DNA of 15,957 bases from Planctomycetota bacterium (GTDB lineage Bacteria; Planctomycetota; Phycisphaerae; UBA1845), in assembly GCA_024278775.1 (NCBI GenBank), contig JAJRSP010000213.1, positions 1 to 15,957 on the forward strand. The letters run 5' to 3'. Below the pieces are notes generated by a model. The model was not told where the DNA came from, did not search any database, and worked only from the letters and a program-made list of their open reading frames with translations. Made by a program: the position numbers and the translations under genes. Positions 1 to 8,512 of the stretch are shown here, piece after piece; the first letter of the stretch is position 1; the number at the start of each line of letters is the position of its first letter.

Positions 1-41
1 AAAAAGTCAAAGCCAATCTGAGCAACAGCCTGTCCAACCAT
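1..41 (-). CDS. Start of an unidentified gene, truncated by the window edge
   Basis: On the minus strand an ATG at 41-39 opens a reading frame that stays open to base 1 and begins MVGQAVAQIGFDF. The start is supported by a near-perfect Shine-Dalgarno, AAGGAGGT (about 47-54 on the plus strand), 5-6 bases upstream of the ATG. Only 13 codons are visible, so the product cannot be recognised. The Shine-Dalgarno lies inside one arm of a long inverted repeat (44-105), which suggests translational control. The call rests on the start signal alone, and coding sequence beyond the window would be needed to confirm it. Confidence 0.45.
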   Translation of the reverse strand, partial: MVGQAVAQIGFDF

Positions 42-43
42 TA

Positions 44-105
44 ACGACCTCCTTGTCTTGGGATAAGTGTTTCAGCAACCGTAGTTTATCCCACAAGGAG
101 GTCGT
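44..105 (-). promoter_or_regulatory. Inverted repeat sequestering a Shine-Dalgarno (leader hairpin)
   Basis: The plus-strand arms are ACGACCTCCTTGT (44-56) and ACAAGGAGGTCGT (93-105), 13 perfect pairs. After a 3-base CTT insertion (57-59), GGGATAA (60-66) pairs with TTATCCC (86-92), giving 20 pairs in all around a 19-base loop. In minus-strand RNA the 3' arm carries the AAGGAGGT ribosome-binding site of the gene starting at 41, and the 5' arm carries its exact complement. Such a hairpin would block initiation unless opened by a ligand, leader translation, temperature or a protein. A run of T precedes rather than follows the hairpin on the minus strand, so it does not look like an intrinsic terminator. 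It could instead be an insertion-element end that silences read-through transcripts. Confidence 0.55.
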
Positions 106-424
106 AAAAAAGGGGAAAGCTTGAATAATCCGGGCTAACAGACTTCGGGGTCCGGGAGCCGGGTATGACCGGCGTTGGTGCCGCGATATCCTGTTCGGCT
201 CACGGTAAATCGAAAAACTGACGAAAATTGCATATCGGGTGTATCGACCGGACGACCGTAGAGCAGCACCGGTGAGGCGCGGGCCTGATCCGTGCCGCGG
301 TATAGATCCGGGTCGGCCAAGCGAATGATGGAGGGGCGTACTTCGTCCGAGGGCCGGCGGGGTTCGTGTGGAAGATGGAGGACGTGTTGACTTGCCCAAG
401 CACCCCGGCGAACCCAAGCATCCG
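106..424. other. Gene-poor stretch upstream of the polysaccharide genes
   Basis: I see no convincing gene here. Minus-strand open frames cover parts of it but show no recognisable domain and no good start signal. An A-rich tract and the string GAATAATCCGGGCTAA lie near 110-140; the latter loosely recalls sequences near the ends of some insertion elements, but this is not enough to call one. The promoter for the downstream glycosyltransferase should lie here or further left, yet no -35/-10 pair with good spacing stood out. Confidence 0.4.
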
Positions 425-1552
425 ATGATCTCTCCGAACAGACCGCTCCGTGTCTTGCACGTCTTTGCTTCGCTCCACCGCGGGGGGGCCGAAACGTGGC
501 TTATGGATGTCGTACGCAGTAGCAGCCGTGCGGAGTTGTCGATTGACGTGTGTTTGATCGGTGCGCCCGGCGGGCTCTACGAGGAAGAATTCGAGCGACT
601 CGGCGGGAGGATTCTGCGATGTCGGTTGGGCCGAAACCCTTGGGGTTTCGCGCGACGATTCACGCAGCTTCTGGTTTTGGAGTCTTACGATATTGTCCAC
701 AGTCACCTGTACTACTTCTCGGGCCTCGTTCTACGGTCGGCCGCCCGGGCCGGTGTCGCCAAACGCATCGCCCATATCCACCCTGCCGAGGACCAGAAAA
801 GCGTTACCCTCCCACGACGCCTTTACGTCCAATGGATGAGACGATGGATTTGTCGTTATGGTACCCGTTTCGTTGGTCCGACGAGGGCCAGTCTGGAGGG
901 GTTTTGGGGGCCGGATTGGGAGGGCGATCCAAACAAGCGCGTGATTTACAACGGAATCCGAGTAGAGCGTTTTTCGGAACCGGTGGATCGCGCGGAAGTT
1001 CGCGCCGAGCTCGGAATCCCCGAGAACGCATCGCTTGTACTAAACGTCTCCCGCTTCGCGCCGCACAAGCGTCATGATTTTCTCGTAGCGGTGGCCGGGG
1101 AATTGTTGGCCCAACGGGATGATGTCTATTTTTTGTTGATCGGCGCCGGCGCATTGAAGGAGCCGGTCGAAGCGCAGGTGCGTGCGAAGGGGTTGACGGA
1201 TCATTTTCGTTTCATCGCCGGTCTGCCGGATATCGATCGCTACTGGCTGTCGGCGGATGCGTTTGCATTCCCCTCGTGTAATGAGGGTTTCGGCATCGTG
1301 GTGGCCGAAGCCGCCGCCGCAGGTCTTCCCGTCATCGCGCAGGATATTCCCGGTGTTCGGGAGGCAGCCGAGGCGTGCGCGAACGCGACGCTGCTACCGT
1401 TGGACACTCCAGCGGCTTCCTGGGCGCGAGTCCTCGACGAGGCATTGAAGACACCCCGCATGGGTGAATCCCAGCGGCAAGCATTGTTACGCCATTTCCC
1501 GTTCACCATCCACGCGTCCATCGAGGCTCTCCACAATCTGTATGCCGATTAG
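425..1552 (+). CDS. GT4-family glycosyltransferase
   Basis: A 375-residue GT-B glycosyltransferase, probably transferring a sugar from a nucleotide sugar to a lipid-linked oligosaccharide at the cytoplasmic face of the membrane. The N-terminal acceptor domain opens with LRVLHVF and the glycine-rich HRGGAETW motif, followed by DIVHSHLYYFSG. The C-terminal donor domain has VIYNGI, SRFAPHKRHD and the family signature EGFGIVVAEAAAAGLPV, whose two glutamates (E-x7-E) bind the donor. The frame is open back to a GTG at 368, with a GGCGGGG tract just upstream. I prefer ATG 425 because homology begins just after it, although its ribosome site is poor. It heads a same-strand polysaccharide block with the flippase starting 111 bp later. 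Sugar specificity cannot be read from the sequence. Confidence 0.9.
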   Translation: MISPNRPLRVLHVFASLHRGGAETWLMDVVRSSSRAELSIDVCLIGAPGGLYEEEFERLGGRILRCRLGRNPWGFARRFTQLLVLESYDIVHSHLYYFSGLVLRSAARAGVAKRIAHIHPAEDQKSVTLPRRLYVQWMRRWICRYGTRFVGPTRASLEGFWGPDWEGDPNKRVIYNGIRVERFSEPVDRAEVRAELGIPENASLVLNVSRFAPHKRHDFLVAVAGELLAQRDDVYFLLIGAGALKEPVEAQVRAKGLTDHFRFIAGLPDIDRYWLSADAFAFPSCNEGFGIVVAEAAAAGLPVIAQDIPGVREAAEACANATLLPLDTPAASWARVLDEALKTPRMGESQRQALLRHFPFTIHASIEALHNLYAD

Positions 1553-1663
1553 TTTGATAGGACCAAGGAAGCCGATACGTGAGTATCGAGATCCTGACGT
1601 GGTTCTCTCGCGGGTGCCTCCGGTGGTACGGGTGACTTGTAACGTCACGGACAAGGCAATGAC

Positions 1664-3184
1664 ATGATCGCAGCCAAGAGCCGACTGGTCGCCAACCTCT
1701 CCACGAGTTTCGCGACCGTATTCGTCAACGCCGTGATCAGCATCGCTCTCACTCCGTTTATGATCCATCACATCGGTCTGGAGGCGTATGGCATGTTGCC
1801 GCTCGTGATTTCGTTCACGACGTTTCTTCAGGTGGGTACGTCATCTATGGCGGATTCGGTGAGTCGGTTCGTCGCCCTCCATTTCAACCGGGGTGACATG
1901 AACCAGAGCAACCAATACTTCAACAGTGCGCTGGGCGCGCTCCTGGCGTTGACGGCACTGCTGGTCGTGCCCACGATCCTGATCGCGGTCTACTTCCGTT
2001 ATCTATTCCAGGTGCCCGCGGGGCGCGAGCTGGAGGCGAGCTATCTCTTTATTCTGGTCATCATCTCCTCGCTGCTCACGGTGCTGAGTGCGCCGTTCAA
2101 GGTGAGCGCCGTCATCACGCACCACCTCTACCTGACCAATCTGATTGAAATGGGAAGCCGCGGTTTGCGCGCCCTGGTGATCGTGTGGTGCTTTTTGTAC
2201 CTTACGCCGACGTTGACCCACATCGGTCTTTCCTATCTGGGGATGGGCGTGTTCACTCTCCTCGGCACCGTCCTGATCGCGAAACGCCTCACGCCTCAAC
2301 TCACCCCATCGCCGAAAGCGTTTCGGTGGAAGGCGCTGCGGGAACTCAGCAGTATGGGCTCATGGATCGCGGTGAACCAGGTGGGGGCCCTGCTCTATCT
2401 CGCGATGAGCTACGTCCTCCTCAACCTGCTGGCCGGTCCCGAGGCGGTCGGGCAGTTCAGCGTGATTGCGTTGTGGATTACACTGCTGAGCGCCATAGGG
2501 GGTGCGTGCAGCACCGTCTTTGCACCGATCTGCTACGAGTACGTGGCGCGATCGGATTACGAGGGGATGGTCCGTCAGTTGCGTCGGGCGATCCGCTTGC
2601 TCGGCTTGACGATGGGATGTGCCATCGGTCTGATGTGCGGATTCGCCCGGCCGATGCTGCAGGTATGGCTGGGGGCCGAGTTCGTGGATCTCTGGCCGCT
2701 GGCCTGGGTGCTCGTCGGCCCCTGGCTGTTCACCATCGCCGTGCGTCCGATGTTCGCGGTCTACCGCGCTCTCGACGAGGTCAAGGTGCCGGCCGTCGTG
2801 ACCGTGGTGTTGGGTGTGGCCAATATCGTGGGCTCTGTGCTTTTGTTGTCGTACACCGATCTCGGAGTGTACGCAGTGGCCATTCCACTTTCCACGTGTT
2901 GGTTGATTAAAAACTTGCTGTTCACGCCCCTCTTTGCCTCCCGAATTACCACGCAGCGGTGGTCGCTGTTTCTCGTGGAGGTGCTGCCTGGCGCGTTCAT
3001 GGCGGCCGGCCTCGCCGCCATCGGCTACTTTATCGCCAGCCACATGACCGAGACCACCATGCTGTCGTTGGCCGGGGTCACCTTGGGTTTGGGTGGCGTT
3101 TATTCCCTGGTTTGTTATCAGCTTGTTCTCCGCGATGATGACAGAGAGTTGCTACGTTCCATCATAGGAAGGCGGCGGGGCTGA
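1664..3184 (+). CDS. Wzx-type polysaccharide flippase (MOP/MATE-like superfamily)
   Basis: A 506-residue polytopic membrane protein with about 12-14 hydrophobic segments spread along its length, typical in size and pattern for lipid-linked oligosaccharide flippases of the MOP superfamily. It would move undecaprenyl-linked repeat units across the inner membrane. The N-terminus, with a helix, then HHIGLEAYGM and a second helix, resembles the usual Wzx/RfbX opening (GxxxYG). A second bundle near residues 220-350 includes the segment beginning GSWIAVNQVGALLY. ATG 1664 is supported by AAGG seven bases upstream. One base separates its stop from the next gene, so the two are very likely co-transcribed. 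Families within this superfamily are hard to separate by eye, and no substrate can be inferred. Confidence 0.85.
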   Translation: MIAAKSRLVANLSTSFATVFVNAVISIALTPFMIHHIGLEAYGMLPLVISFTTFLQVGTSSMADSVSRFVALHFNRGDMNQSNQYFNSALGALLALTALLVVPTILIAVYFRYLFQVPAGRELEASYLFILVIISSLLTVLSAPFKVSAVITHHLYLTNLIEMGSRGLRALVIVWCFLYLTPTLTHIGLSYLGMGVFTLLGTVLIAKRLTPQLTPSPKAFRWKALRELSSMGSWIAVNQVGALLYLAMSYVLLNLLAGPEAVGQFSVIALWITLLSAIGGACSTVFAPICYEYVARSDYEGMVRQLRRAIRLLGLTMGCAIGLMCGFARPMLQVWLGAEFVDLWPLAWVLVGPWLFTIAVRPMFAVYRALDEVKVPAVVTVVLGVANIVGSVLLLSYTDLGVYAVAIPLSTCWLIKNLLFTPLFASRITTQRWSLFLVEVLPGAFMAAGLAAIGYFIASHMTETTMLSLAGVTLGLGGVYSLVCYQLVLRDDDRELLRSIIGRRRG

Positions 3185-3185
3185 C

Positions 3186-4250
3186 ATGAAGCGCGTGCTG
3201 CTCATCAATGAAGGCGGCCTGGGTAATCTCGGCGATGATGCCATCCGTCGCTGCCTGGAACATCTATTGCGGTCGCGCGGTTGTCACGTGGAATGGGCCG
3301 CGTTCTCGCGGGCCGCTCCATCACGGGATACGGATACGCCCCGCACGCCCGGTGGCACCTTCGGGCTAAGGCGTGCGTGTAAAGCGCTCGTACCCGTGGA
3401 GCTTGCGTGGCTCGCACGCTATGTCTGGACCTACCTGCCGTTCGTGCGTTCGGCGGACTATGACTTGATCCTGATCGGCGGCGGGCAGCTCATTCAATCC
3501 AACCGGGTGTTCGGGCTGGCCATGTTCTTATGGGTAAAGCTGCTTCAGCGCGCAAGACGACGTCGGATCATTTTGCTTGGGGTTGGCGTCGCGGACCGTT
3601 TGACGGGTTGGGATCGGTGGCTTTTTCGCCAATCGTTGCGCCGAGTGGATGAAGTGTACGTTCGCGATCAGGACTCGGCGGCAGCCCTCACCGATCTGCT
3701 CGACACTCCCATCAAGACCTGCCCGGATGTGGCCTTCTGCATTACGGAGTTGATGCCGGACGATGTGCCAGCCGAACGTCGCGCGTTGTTTTGCCCGGTT
3801 GACTATGCGTTTTACGCGCGCAAAAAAGGCCCGTGCCGTGACCGGCTCAACGAGTCACAGTATTGCAGGTACTGGGCCGATCAAGTAGAGTCGTACGCGT
3901 CCAGAGGTTACGACGTGAAGTTGTTTTGTACGAGCTGGAGACAAGACATCTCCTTCGTAGAACGGCTGCGTGACGACTTGGCGCAAGCGCGTGGTGTGGT
4001 CGTGGCGGTGGATACCGCGAACACCCTGGCGGAGGTCTGCGGGTTGATCCAAACCGCCGAAGTAGTGGTGGCCGCTCGGATGCACGCACTTATCCTGGCT
4101 TATGCATACGGACGAGACGTGGTGGCGTTTCATACGTCTGAAAAGATCAAGGCCTTCGAAGAGGAATATCTCCAGTCCGGGAAAGATTCGGCTTCGGTCC
4201 GAAGACGCATCGGCGACGTGTTGGATCATGTGGTACAGGCAATCCAGTGA
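3186..4250 (+). CDS. Polysaccharide pyruvyl transferase family protein
   Basis: A 354-residue cytoplasmic protein of the CsaB/WcaK polysaccharide pyruvyl transferase family, which adds ketal-linked pyruvate from phosphoenolpyruvate to sugars of an exopolysaccharide or cell-wall polymer. It opens with VLLINEGGLGNLGDDAI (residues 4-20), the glycine/aspartate N-terminal motif of the family. It also shows LILIGGGQLIQSNR (about 95-108), a central VYVRDQDSAAAL segment (about 157-168) and the C-terminal AARMHALILAYAYG, with R298 and H300 in the conserved RxH-type position. The start overlaps the end of the flippase gene's context, with a purine-rich AGGAAGGCGGCGGGG upstream. A family member that modifies sugars in some other way is possible. 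The exact acceptor is unknown. Confidence 0.88.
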   Translation: MKRVLLINEGGLGNLGDDAIRRCLEHLLRSRGCHVEWAAFSRAAPSRDTDTPRTPGGTFGLRRACKALVPVELAWLARYVWTYLPFVRSADYDLILIGGGQLIQSNRVFGLAMFLWVKLLQRARRRRIILLGVGVADRLTGWDRWLFRQSLRRVDEVYVRDQDSAAALTDLLDTPIKTCPDVAFCITELMPDDVPAERRALFCPVDYAFYARKKGPCRDRLNESQYCRYWADQVESYASRGYDVKLFCTSWRQDISFVERLRDDLAQARGVVVAVDTANTLAEVCGLIQTAEVVVAARMHALILAYAYGRDVVAFHTSEKIKAFEEEYLQSGKDSASVRRRIGDVLDHVVQAIQ

Positions 4251-4358
4251 TTCTCCGACTTTCACATTTCGGTATGGCGGCGCGGGAGGGTGAATCACTT
4301 TTGAGTAACTTCCCCATACTTGGTGAGGGCGTAGTCCGAGTGGCTGGGCGTATCCGCA

Positions 4359-7139
4359 ATGTCTAATCGACCTGAAGATGGTGAAGCCGCAAACGCGGCC
4401 TCGGTGACGCGCCCCCCCTTGAGGATCCCCAAAACCAGGCCTACCCGCCTCGGACAAGTTCACCCGACCGCCACCACGATCGTGATTATTATCGCGGTGT
4501 TTGTTTTGTTCAAGAGCATGCTCCCCGCTACGAAAACCCCCACCGTAACCCTCCCCGGCGGCTTTATCGACATCAAGATGCTGGCGCTGCTTGGCTGGGC
4601 CGGGCTAGTGGTTTGCGCCAGGTTGCTTGGCCTCTTTTCATTCCGTCTTCATCCTGCAAGCCGGCGCTATTGGCTGTGGCCCATGTTGGCTCTGGCCGTG
4701 TTCGAATTGCTGTCGGTACCGTTTAACGGAAGAACCTCCGAAGAGCGGTTCTATTCCTTGTTGGAATGCGCACAGCTCGCCGCACCCGTGCTGATTTCCG
4801 TCCTGATGGTCTCCGGCTTGCCCTACCGACAGCGACTTCGTGTCGGCGTCGGGGTCGTGGTGACGCTTTCTTTTGTCGTGCTCGCTTACATGGGGCTGTC
4901 TTTTCTCTTTCCGGGGTTTCGTCCGAGTTCTTCGTACGTCGATCGGGTCACCCTATCTCTTGGTTTCATCCGGGTGTTCGGACCACTCGGCAACGCGGCC
5001 AGCCTGGCCATCGTGCTGTTTCCGGCACTGGGGTTTGCCACCGGCATGCTGTTCGTGCCGGGCAGGTCCAGGCTATTCTGGGGCATGATATCCTTCATCA
5101 TGTTCGCGGCCATCCTGGGAACCGGATCGCGTGGTGCCGTGCTGTGCATACCCGCGTTCGGCATACTGCTGCTGGGGCTGCGTCTGACGAAAGCACTGTT
5201 GCTGGTCGTGCCCATTGGGGTTTTGGTGCTGATTCTTGTGGTAGCCGTGGGCGTCCCGGAGCGGATGCGGCAACTCGAAGACAAAACCCGCGTCGAATCC
5301 TATCGAACGGCATGGACCGCTTTCACCTCTTCGCCAACCAGCATGATCGTGGGCGTGGGGCATGGCCATCTCTATATGCCCACGTATGCCAACACCATGA
5401 GGCGCGTCTATACCAGGAATCGCTGGCACATGCTCACGCTGCACACGGAGTTCGGCACCGTGCTCCACGGGGCCCACTCCACGCCGATGAAGGTGCTGCC
5501 GGAGAGCGGGCTCGTCGGTGCCGCCCTGTTGGTGGTTCCGCTGCTTTGGGTCATCTGGAGCGCCTTCGGATTTCGTATCCGCAAGCTGCGCGATCCCTAC
5601 ACATTGCAAGCCCGGTTCACGCTGGCGGGATGCATTACGGGAATGATCCTCATGCTGGTCAACACCTTCTTTTTCTCTCAGCCCTGGCTGGGGCTCATCT
5701 GGATTACGCTGATGCTCATCGCCTCGGAAACGGTGGCGGAGGCGGCACCGCCAAGGCAGATTCTCGGACAGAGGGTACGGGGTAGACGCGGATTGGAGTC
5801 GGCCTCACGTCGTCCGAGTCGACGGGGCGTCATGGTATCAGGGTTTTTGGCAACCCTGCTCTTGACGCTCGGCGCAGAGGAAGCTCCCGCGCAACCCGCC
5901 GCCCCCGTGCAACCAACCGCCGATGTGGCGGGCAATCCGGAGGCGGTGAAGCGCGTCAGTGACGGTCTTGAGACGCAGGCCAACGCCGCCTGGTGGGGGT
6001 ACGATCCGGTGGATGCCACAGAAGCCATCCAGAGCGCGATCAACTCCGGCGCGAAAACAGTCACGATTCCAAACGTGGGACGTCCCTGGCTCGTGCGTCC
6101 GATCCACCTGGCGAGCGACCAGACGATTGTGCTGGAGCGGGGCGTGGTCATCCTGGCCAAGAAAAACGCCTTTCGAGGTATTCACGACTGCCTGCTGATG
6201 GGGATCGATATCAAAAACGTAGAGATACGGGGTTATGGTGCAGTCCTGCGAATGCGAAAGGCAGACTACACCGGCCCGCCCTACCTCACATCGGAGTTTC
6301 GTCACACGCTATCCCTTGAAGGAGCAAGCCACGTCAAGATTCTCGGTCTGACACTAGAAGCCTCCGGCGGCGATGGTATTTACCTGGGTCCGACACGAGA
6401 CGATCGTCGTGTCCCATGTCGAAATATCGAAATCCGTGATTGCGTGTGCGACGGTAATTACCGTCAGGGTATCAGCGTCATCTCGGCCGAGGGGTTGCTT
6501 ATAGAGAAGTGCGTCTTCCGCAACACGGATGGTACCCGGCCCAAGGCGGGCATCGATCTGGAACCGGCCAACGCCAGAGACGTCTTACAAGATGTCGTGA
6601 TCCGTCATTGCGAATCTGAAGCCAACCGAGGTGCGGGCCTTCTGGTGAATCTGGCCCGAATCAACGCCTCCTCCAGACCGGTTTCAGTTCTTTTCGACAA
6701 GTGTATCGTGCGCAGTTCCTACGGACCGTCGATCCGCGCTTACGTAGGTACGGGATCGCGCGGCGAGGTCGAGTTCCGCGACTGCGAGTGCTACGATACG
6801 ACCTATCCGGGCTTGTTCGCGGAGTGGGAGAAGCCCTCCTCCGCCACGCTGCGTTTCGTACGGTGCCGTTGGGAACGGGTGGCACGCCGAAAGACCCATC
6901 GGCCGCTGTCGCTCACCGTCGCCGCCGGTGCCGGACGCGTGGTGTTTGAGTCGTGCCTCGTGATCGACGAGCGTCCACGCCCGTTTATTCGCGTTAGTGA
7001 CAAATCCACGATCGGGTCGGCGTCTAACGTGTCTGGGGATATTGAGCTGAACGCACCTCATGCAACCCAACTTGCGCCTCGCGAGGCACTAGCGATCAAG
7101 AGACTGCAAGTTACCCGTCAAAGCGCCACAACGCCGTAG
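4359..7139 (+). CDS. O-antigen ligase/polymerase fused to an exported right-handed beta-helix domain
   Basis: A 926-residue two-part protein. Residues 40-455 form a Wzy/WaaL-type membrane enzyme with about ten hydrophobic helices. It has TGSRGA (R259) in a mid-protein loop and a large periplasmic loop (about 300-385) ending GAHSTPMKVLPESGLVGA (H373, E382), the expected Wzy_C signature. An arginine-rich cytoplasmic linker (about 465-490) leads to VMVSGFLATLLLTLGAEEAPAQ (491-512), which looks like a signal peptide or anchor with a possible cleavage site after APA. From about 540 to 900 the sequence has the short repeated strands of pectate-lyase-like helices (IEIRDCVCDGNYRQGISV, VVIRHCESEANRGAGLLV, VEFRDCECYDTTYPGLFA). 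Such folds often bind or cleave polysaccharide. There is no stop between the parts; an internal ATG at 5832 could start a separate secreted protein but has a weak ribosome site. The first ATG also has a poor ribosome site. Confidence 0.82.
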   Translation: MSNRPEDGEAANAASVTRPPLRIPKTRPTRLGQVHPTATTIVIIIAVFVLFKSMLPATKTPTVTLPGGFIDIKMLALLGWAGLVVCARLLGLFSFRLHPASRRYWLWPMLALAVFELLSVPFNGRTSEERFYSLLECAQLAAPVLISVLMVSGLPYRQRLRVGVGVVVTLSFVVLAYMGLSFLFPGFRPSSSYVDRVTLSLGFIRVFGPLGNAASLAIVLFPALGFATGMLFVPGRSRLFWGMISFIMFAAILGTGSRGAVLCIPAFGILLLGLRLTKALLLVVPIGVLVLILVVAVGVPERMRQLEDKTRVESYRTAWTAFTSSPTSMIVGVGHGHLYMPTYANTMRRVYTRNRWHMLTLHTEFGTVLHGAHSTPMKVLPESGLVGAALLVVPLLWVIWSAFGFRIRKLRDPYTLQARFTLAGCITGMILMLVNTFFFSQPWLGLIWITLMLIASETVAEAAPPRQILGQRVRGRRGLESASRRPSRRGVMVSGFLATLLLTLGAEEAPAQPAAPVQPTADVAGNPEAVKRVSDGLETQANAAWWGYDPVDATEAIQSAINSGAKTVTIPNVGRPWLVRPIHLASDQTIVLERGVVILAKKNAFRGIHDCLLMGIDIKNVEIRGYGAVLRMRKADYTGPPYLTSEFRHTLSLEGASHVKILGLTLEASGGDGIYLGPTRDDRRVPCRNIEIRDCVCDGNYRQGISVISAEGLLIEKCVFRNTDGTRPKAGIDLEPANARDVLQDVVIRHCESEANRGAGLLVNLARINASSRPVSVLFDKCIVRSSYGPSIRAYVGTGSRGEVEFRDCECYDTTYPGLFAEWEKPSSATLRFVRCRWERVARRKTHRPLSLTVAAGAGRVVFESCLVIDERPRPFIRVSDKSTIGSASNVSGDIELNAPHATQLAPREALAIKRLQVTRQSATTP

Positions 7140-7207
7140 CCGCAGATATTTCCTACGGGTGCGTGAGGCTGACGTGATGAGGTGCAGCGGTCTTTCACCG
7201 AGCGTGA

Positions 7208-8479
7208 TCAAGCCTTGATGGTCGCGGCATGCTCCCGTTGCCACGCCAGGTTAGCCTCGCGAACCACTTCGTAAAACTTTCGCCGACGAGGCTGAAGATG
7301 GGACGCATGGAACGCCCGCGCCTTGTCCAGATTGCGTGCGGAGAGACGCGCGCGCCGATCGTCATCGGCTAACACCTCCGCAATCTTCTCGGCCAGCGCC
7401 TCGGCATCACCCGGCGGCACGAGTTCTTCGGAGGAAAGCAACTCCGGAATCCCGCCGATGTTGCTCCCCACGCAGGGCAAGCCCCGCGCCATCGCCTCGA
7501 TCAACACGCGAGGTAACCCCTCCGTGCGCGACGGCATCACGAACAGGTCTGCGCGGTCGAATTCCGCACGTACCGGACCACCCGGCGGCAAGTTCCCGGT
7601 AAAACAGGTTCGCGCCGCGAGACCGCGTCCCCGCACCGCCGCCTCCAACTCGCCGCGGTGCTTTCCGTCACCCACGATCGTCAACCGAAGGGGTAATCCG
7701 AGACCCACCATAACGGCGGCCGCGTCGATGAGGACATCCACCCCCTTGTACATCTGATCGAGCGACCCCACCAGAAGCAATCGGATCGGATCGCCGAGCG
7801 AACGGCACGGACGAGGGGCGGCAACAAACGCCTCATCCGTGAGTTCCACGCTGGAGTAGGAAGTGACGAACGCCCGCGGGGAAGCCGGATAATGACGCTG
7901 CAAGGTTTCGGCCGTGACGTAGGCGGCCGCGCAGGCGTGGGCACATTGGCGTCGAACCGCACGGGGAAACCACCAGCGAAAAAAAGGTCTCGCGGGGTGC
8001 TTGGCACTTCCTGGCGAAAACACGTCGTACGGGTTGGCCACTACTTCCACGGCAATGGGCCTACCCTGTCGACGCAGCACGCCTTCCAGGTGTGTCGCCA
8101 GAACGCTGGGAATACGCAGGATGGCGGCGTCCTCCGGACCGATCGAGAGACGAACGGCGTGGGCAACCCGGCGGCGATGGAGCAGGTACTGAACCGGACC
8201 CAGATAATAGGGCACGGCCGCAAAAGAGACGCCTGGACCATCGGCCCGCTTCCAGGCGGGGTCGACTTCACGGAACTGGCGAACCCGCGCCAGCACGCGA
8301 ACCTCGTCGAAGACCTCCAGGTAGCGTGTCCAGAACTCATAGTTCCCTGTGGAGGGGGTCCACACACGGCCGTCGGGCGTGCTGTCAAAACGACGTTCCT
8401 TGGTTACGACGAGCTTGACGGAAATAACCTCCAGCGGCTGAGACGAAGTGAGAAGATTCTTGTCACCGGGGCGGCTCAA
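7208..8479 (-). CDS. GT4-family glycosyltransferase (TTG start)
   Basis: A 423-residue retaining GT-B glycosyltransferase. The donor-binding C-terminal half is clear: LLLVGSLDQMYKGVDVLIDA, LTIVGDGKHRGELEA, CFTGNLPPGGPVRAEFDRADLFVMPS, and EGLPRVLIEAMARGLPCVGS with its E-x7-E pair, then GGIPELL. The N-terminal half is less typical and probably sets the acceptor. The only start available after an in-frame TGA (just upstream of 8479) is TTG at 8479, with no obvious ribosome site. A non-standard start within the next 20 codons, after a GGAGG tract, is an alternative. It converges with the ligase/beta-helix gene, with a 68-bp gap and no strong terminator between them. The upstream leader holds a palindrome (8483-8498). 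Confidence 0.88.
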   Translation of the reverse strand: MSRPGDKNLLTSSQPLEVISVKLVVTKERRFDSTPDGRVWTPSTGNYEFWTRYLEVFDEVRVLARVRQFREVDPAWKRADGPGVSFAAVPYYLGPVQYLLHRRRVAHAVRLSIGPEDAAILRIPSVLATHLEGVLRRQGRPIAVEVVANPYDVFSPGSAKHPARPFFRWWFPRAVRRQCAHACAAAYVTAETLQRHYPASPRAFVTSYSSVELTDEAFVAAPRPCRSLGDPIRLLLVGSLDQMYKGVDVLIDAAAVMVGLGLPLRLTIVGDGKHRGELEAAVRGRGLAARTCFTGNLPPGGPVRAEFDRADLFVMPSRTEGLPRVLIEAMARGLPCVGSNIGGIPELLSSEELVPPGDAEALAEKIAEVLADDDRRARLSARNLDKARAFHASHLQPRRRKFYEVVREANLAWQREHAATIKA

Positions 8480-8482
8480 GCT

Positions 8483-8498
8483 GTGAGACCGCTCTCAC
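8483..8498. repeat. Perfect inverted repeat in the leader of the TTG-start glycosyltransferase gene
   Basis: GTGAGA (8483-8488) and TCTCAC (8493-8498) are exact inverted repeats around CCGC, four bases upstream of the TTG start at 8479. A third related half-site, TGAGAGA, follows at about 8507-8513, so TCTCA...TGAGA forms a second overlapping inverted repeat. The layout could be an operator or an RNA stem over the initiation region. No known regulator site is matched from memory. Confidence 0.4.
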
Positions 8499-8512
8499 GT
8501 TCTACCTGAGAG

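Noticed and set aside
118..150. Insertion-element end near GAATAATCCGGGCTAA
   Set aside because: A loose resemblance only; no matching terminal repeat, target duplication or transposase is visible beside it.
200..706. 168-residue minus-strand open frame at the left end
   Set aside because: It overlaps the start of a clear glycosyltransferase gene on the other strand, is arginine/proline/serine-rich without domain motifs, and has no start signal.
4766..5785. 339-codon plus-strand open frame inside the ligase gene
   Set aside because: It is out of frame with a gene bearing unmistakable membrane and Wzy_C motifs; its product is compositionally odd (arginine, histidine, glycine, alanine) as expected of a shadow frame.
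7140..7207. Intrinsic terminator between the convergent ligase/beta-helix and glycosyltransferase genes
   Set aside because: Only very short inverted repeats (for example GGTG/CACC) are present, with no strong stem followed by a T-run on either strand.
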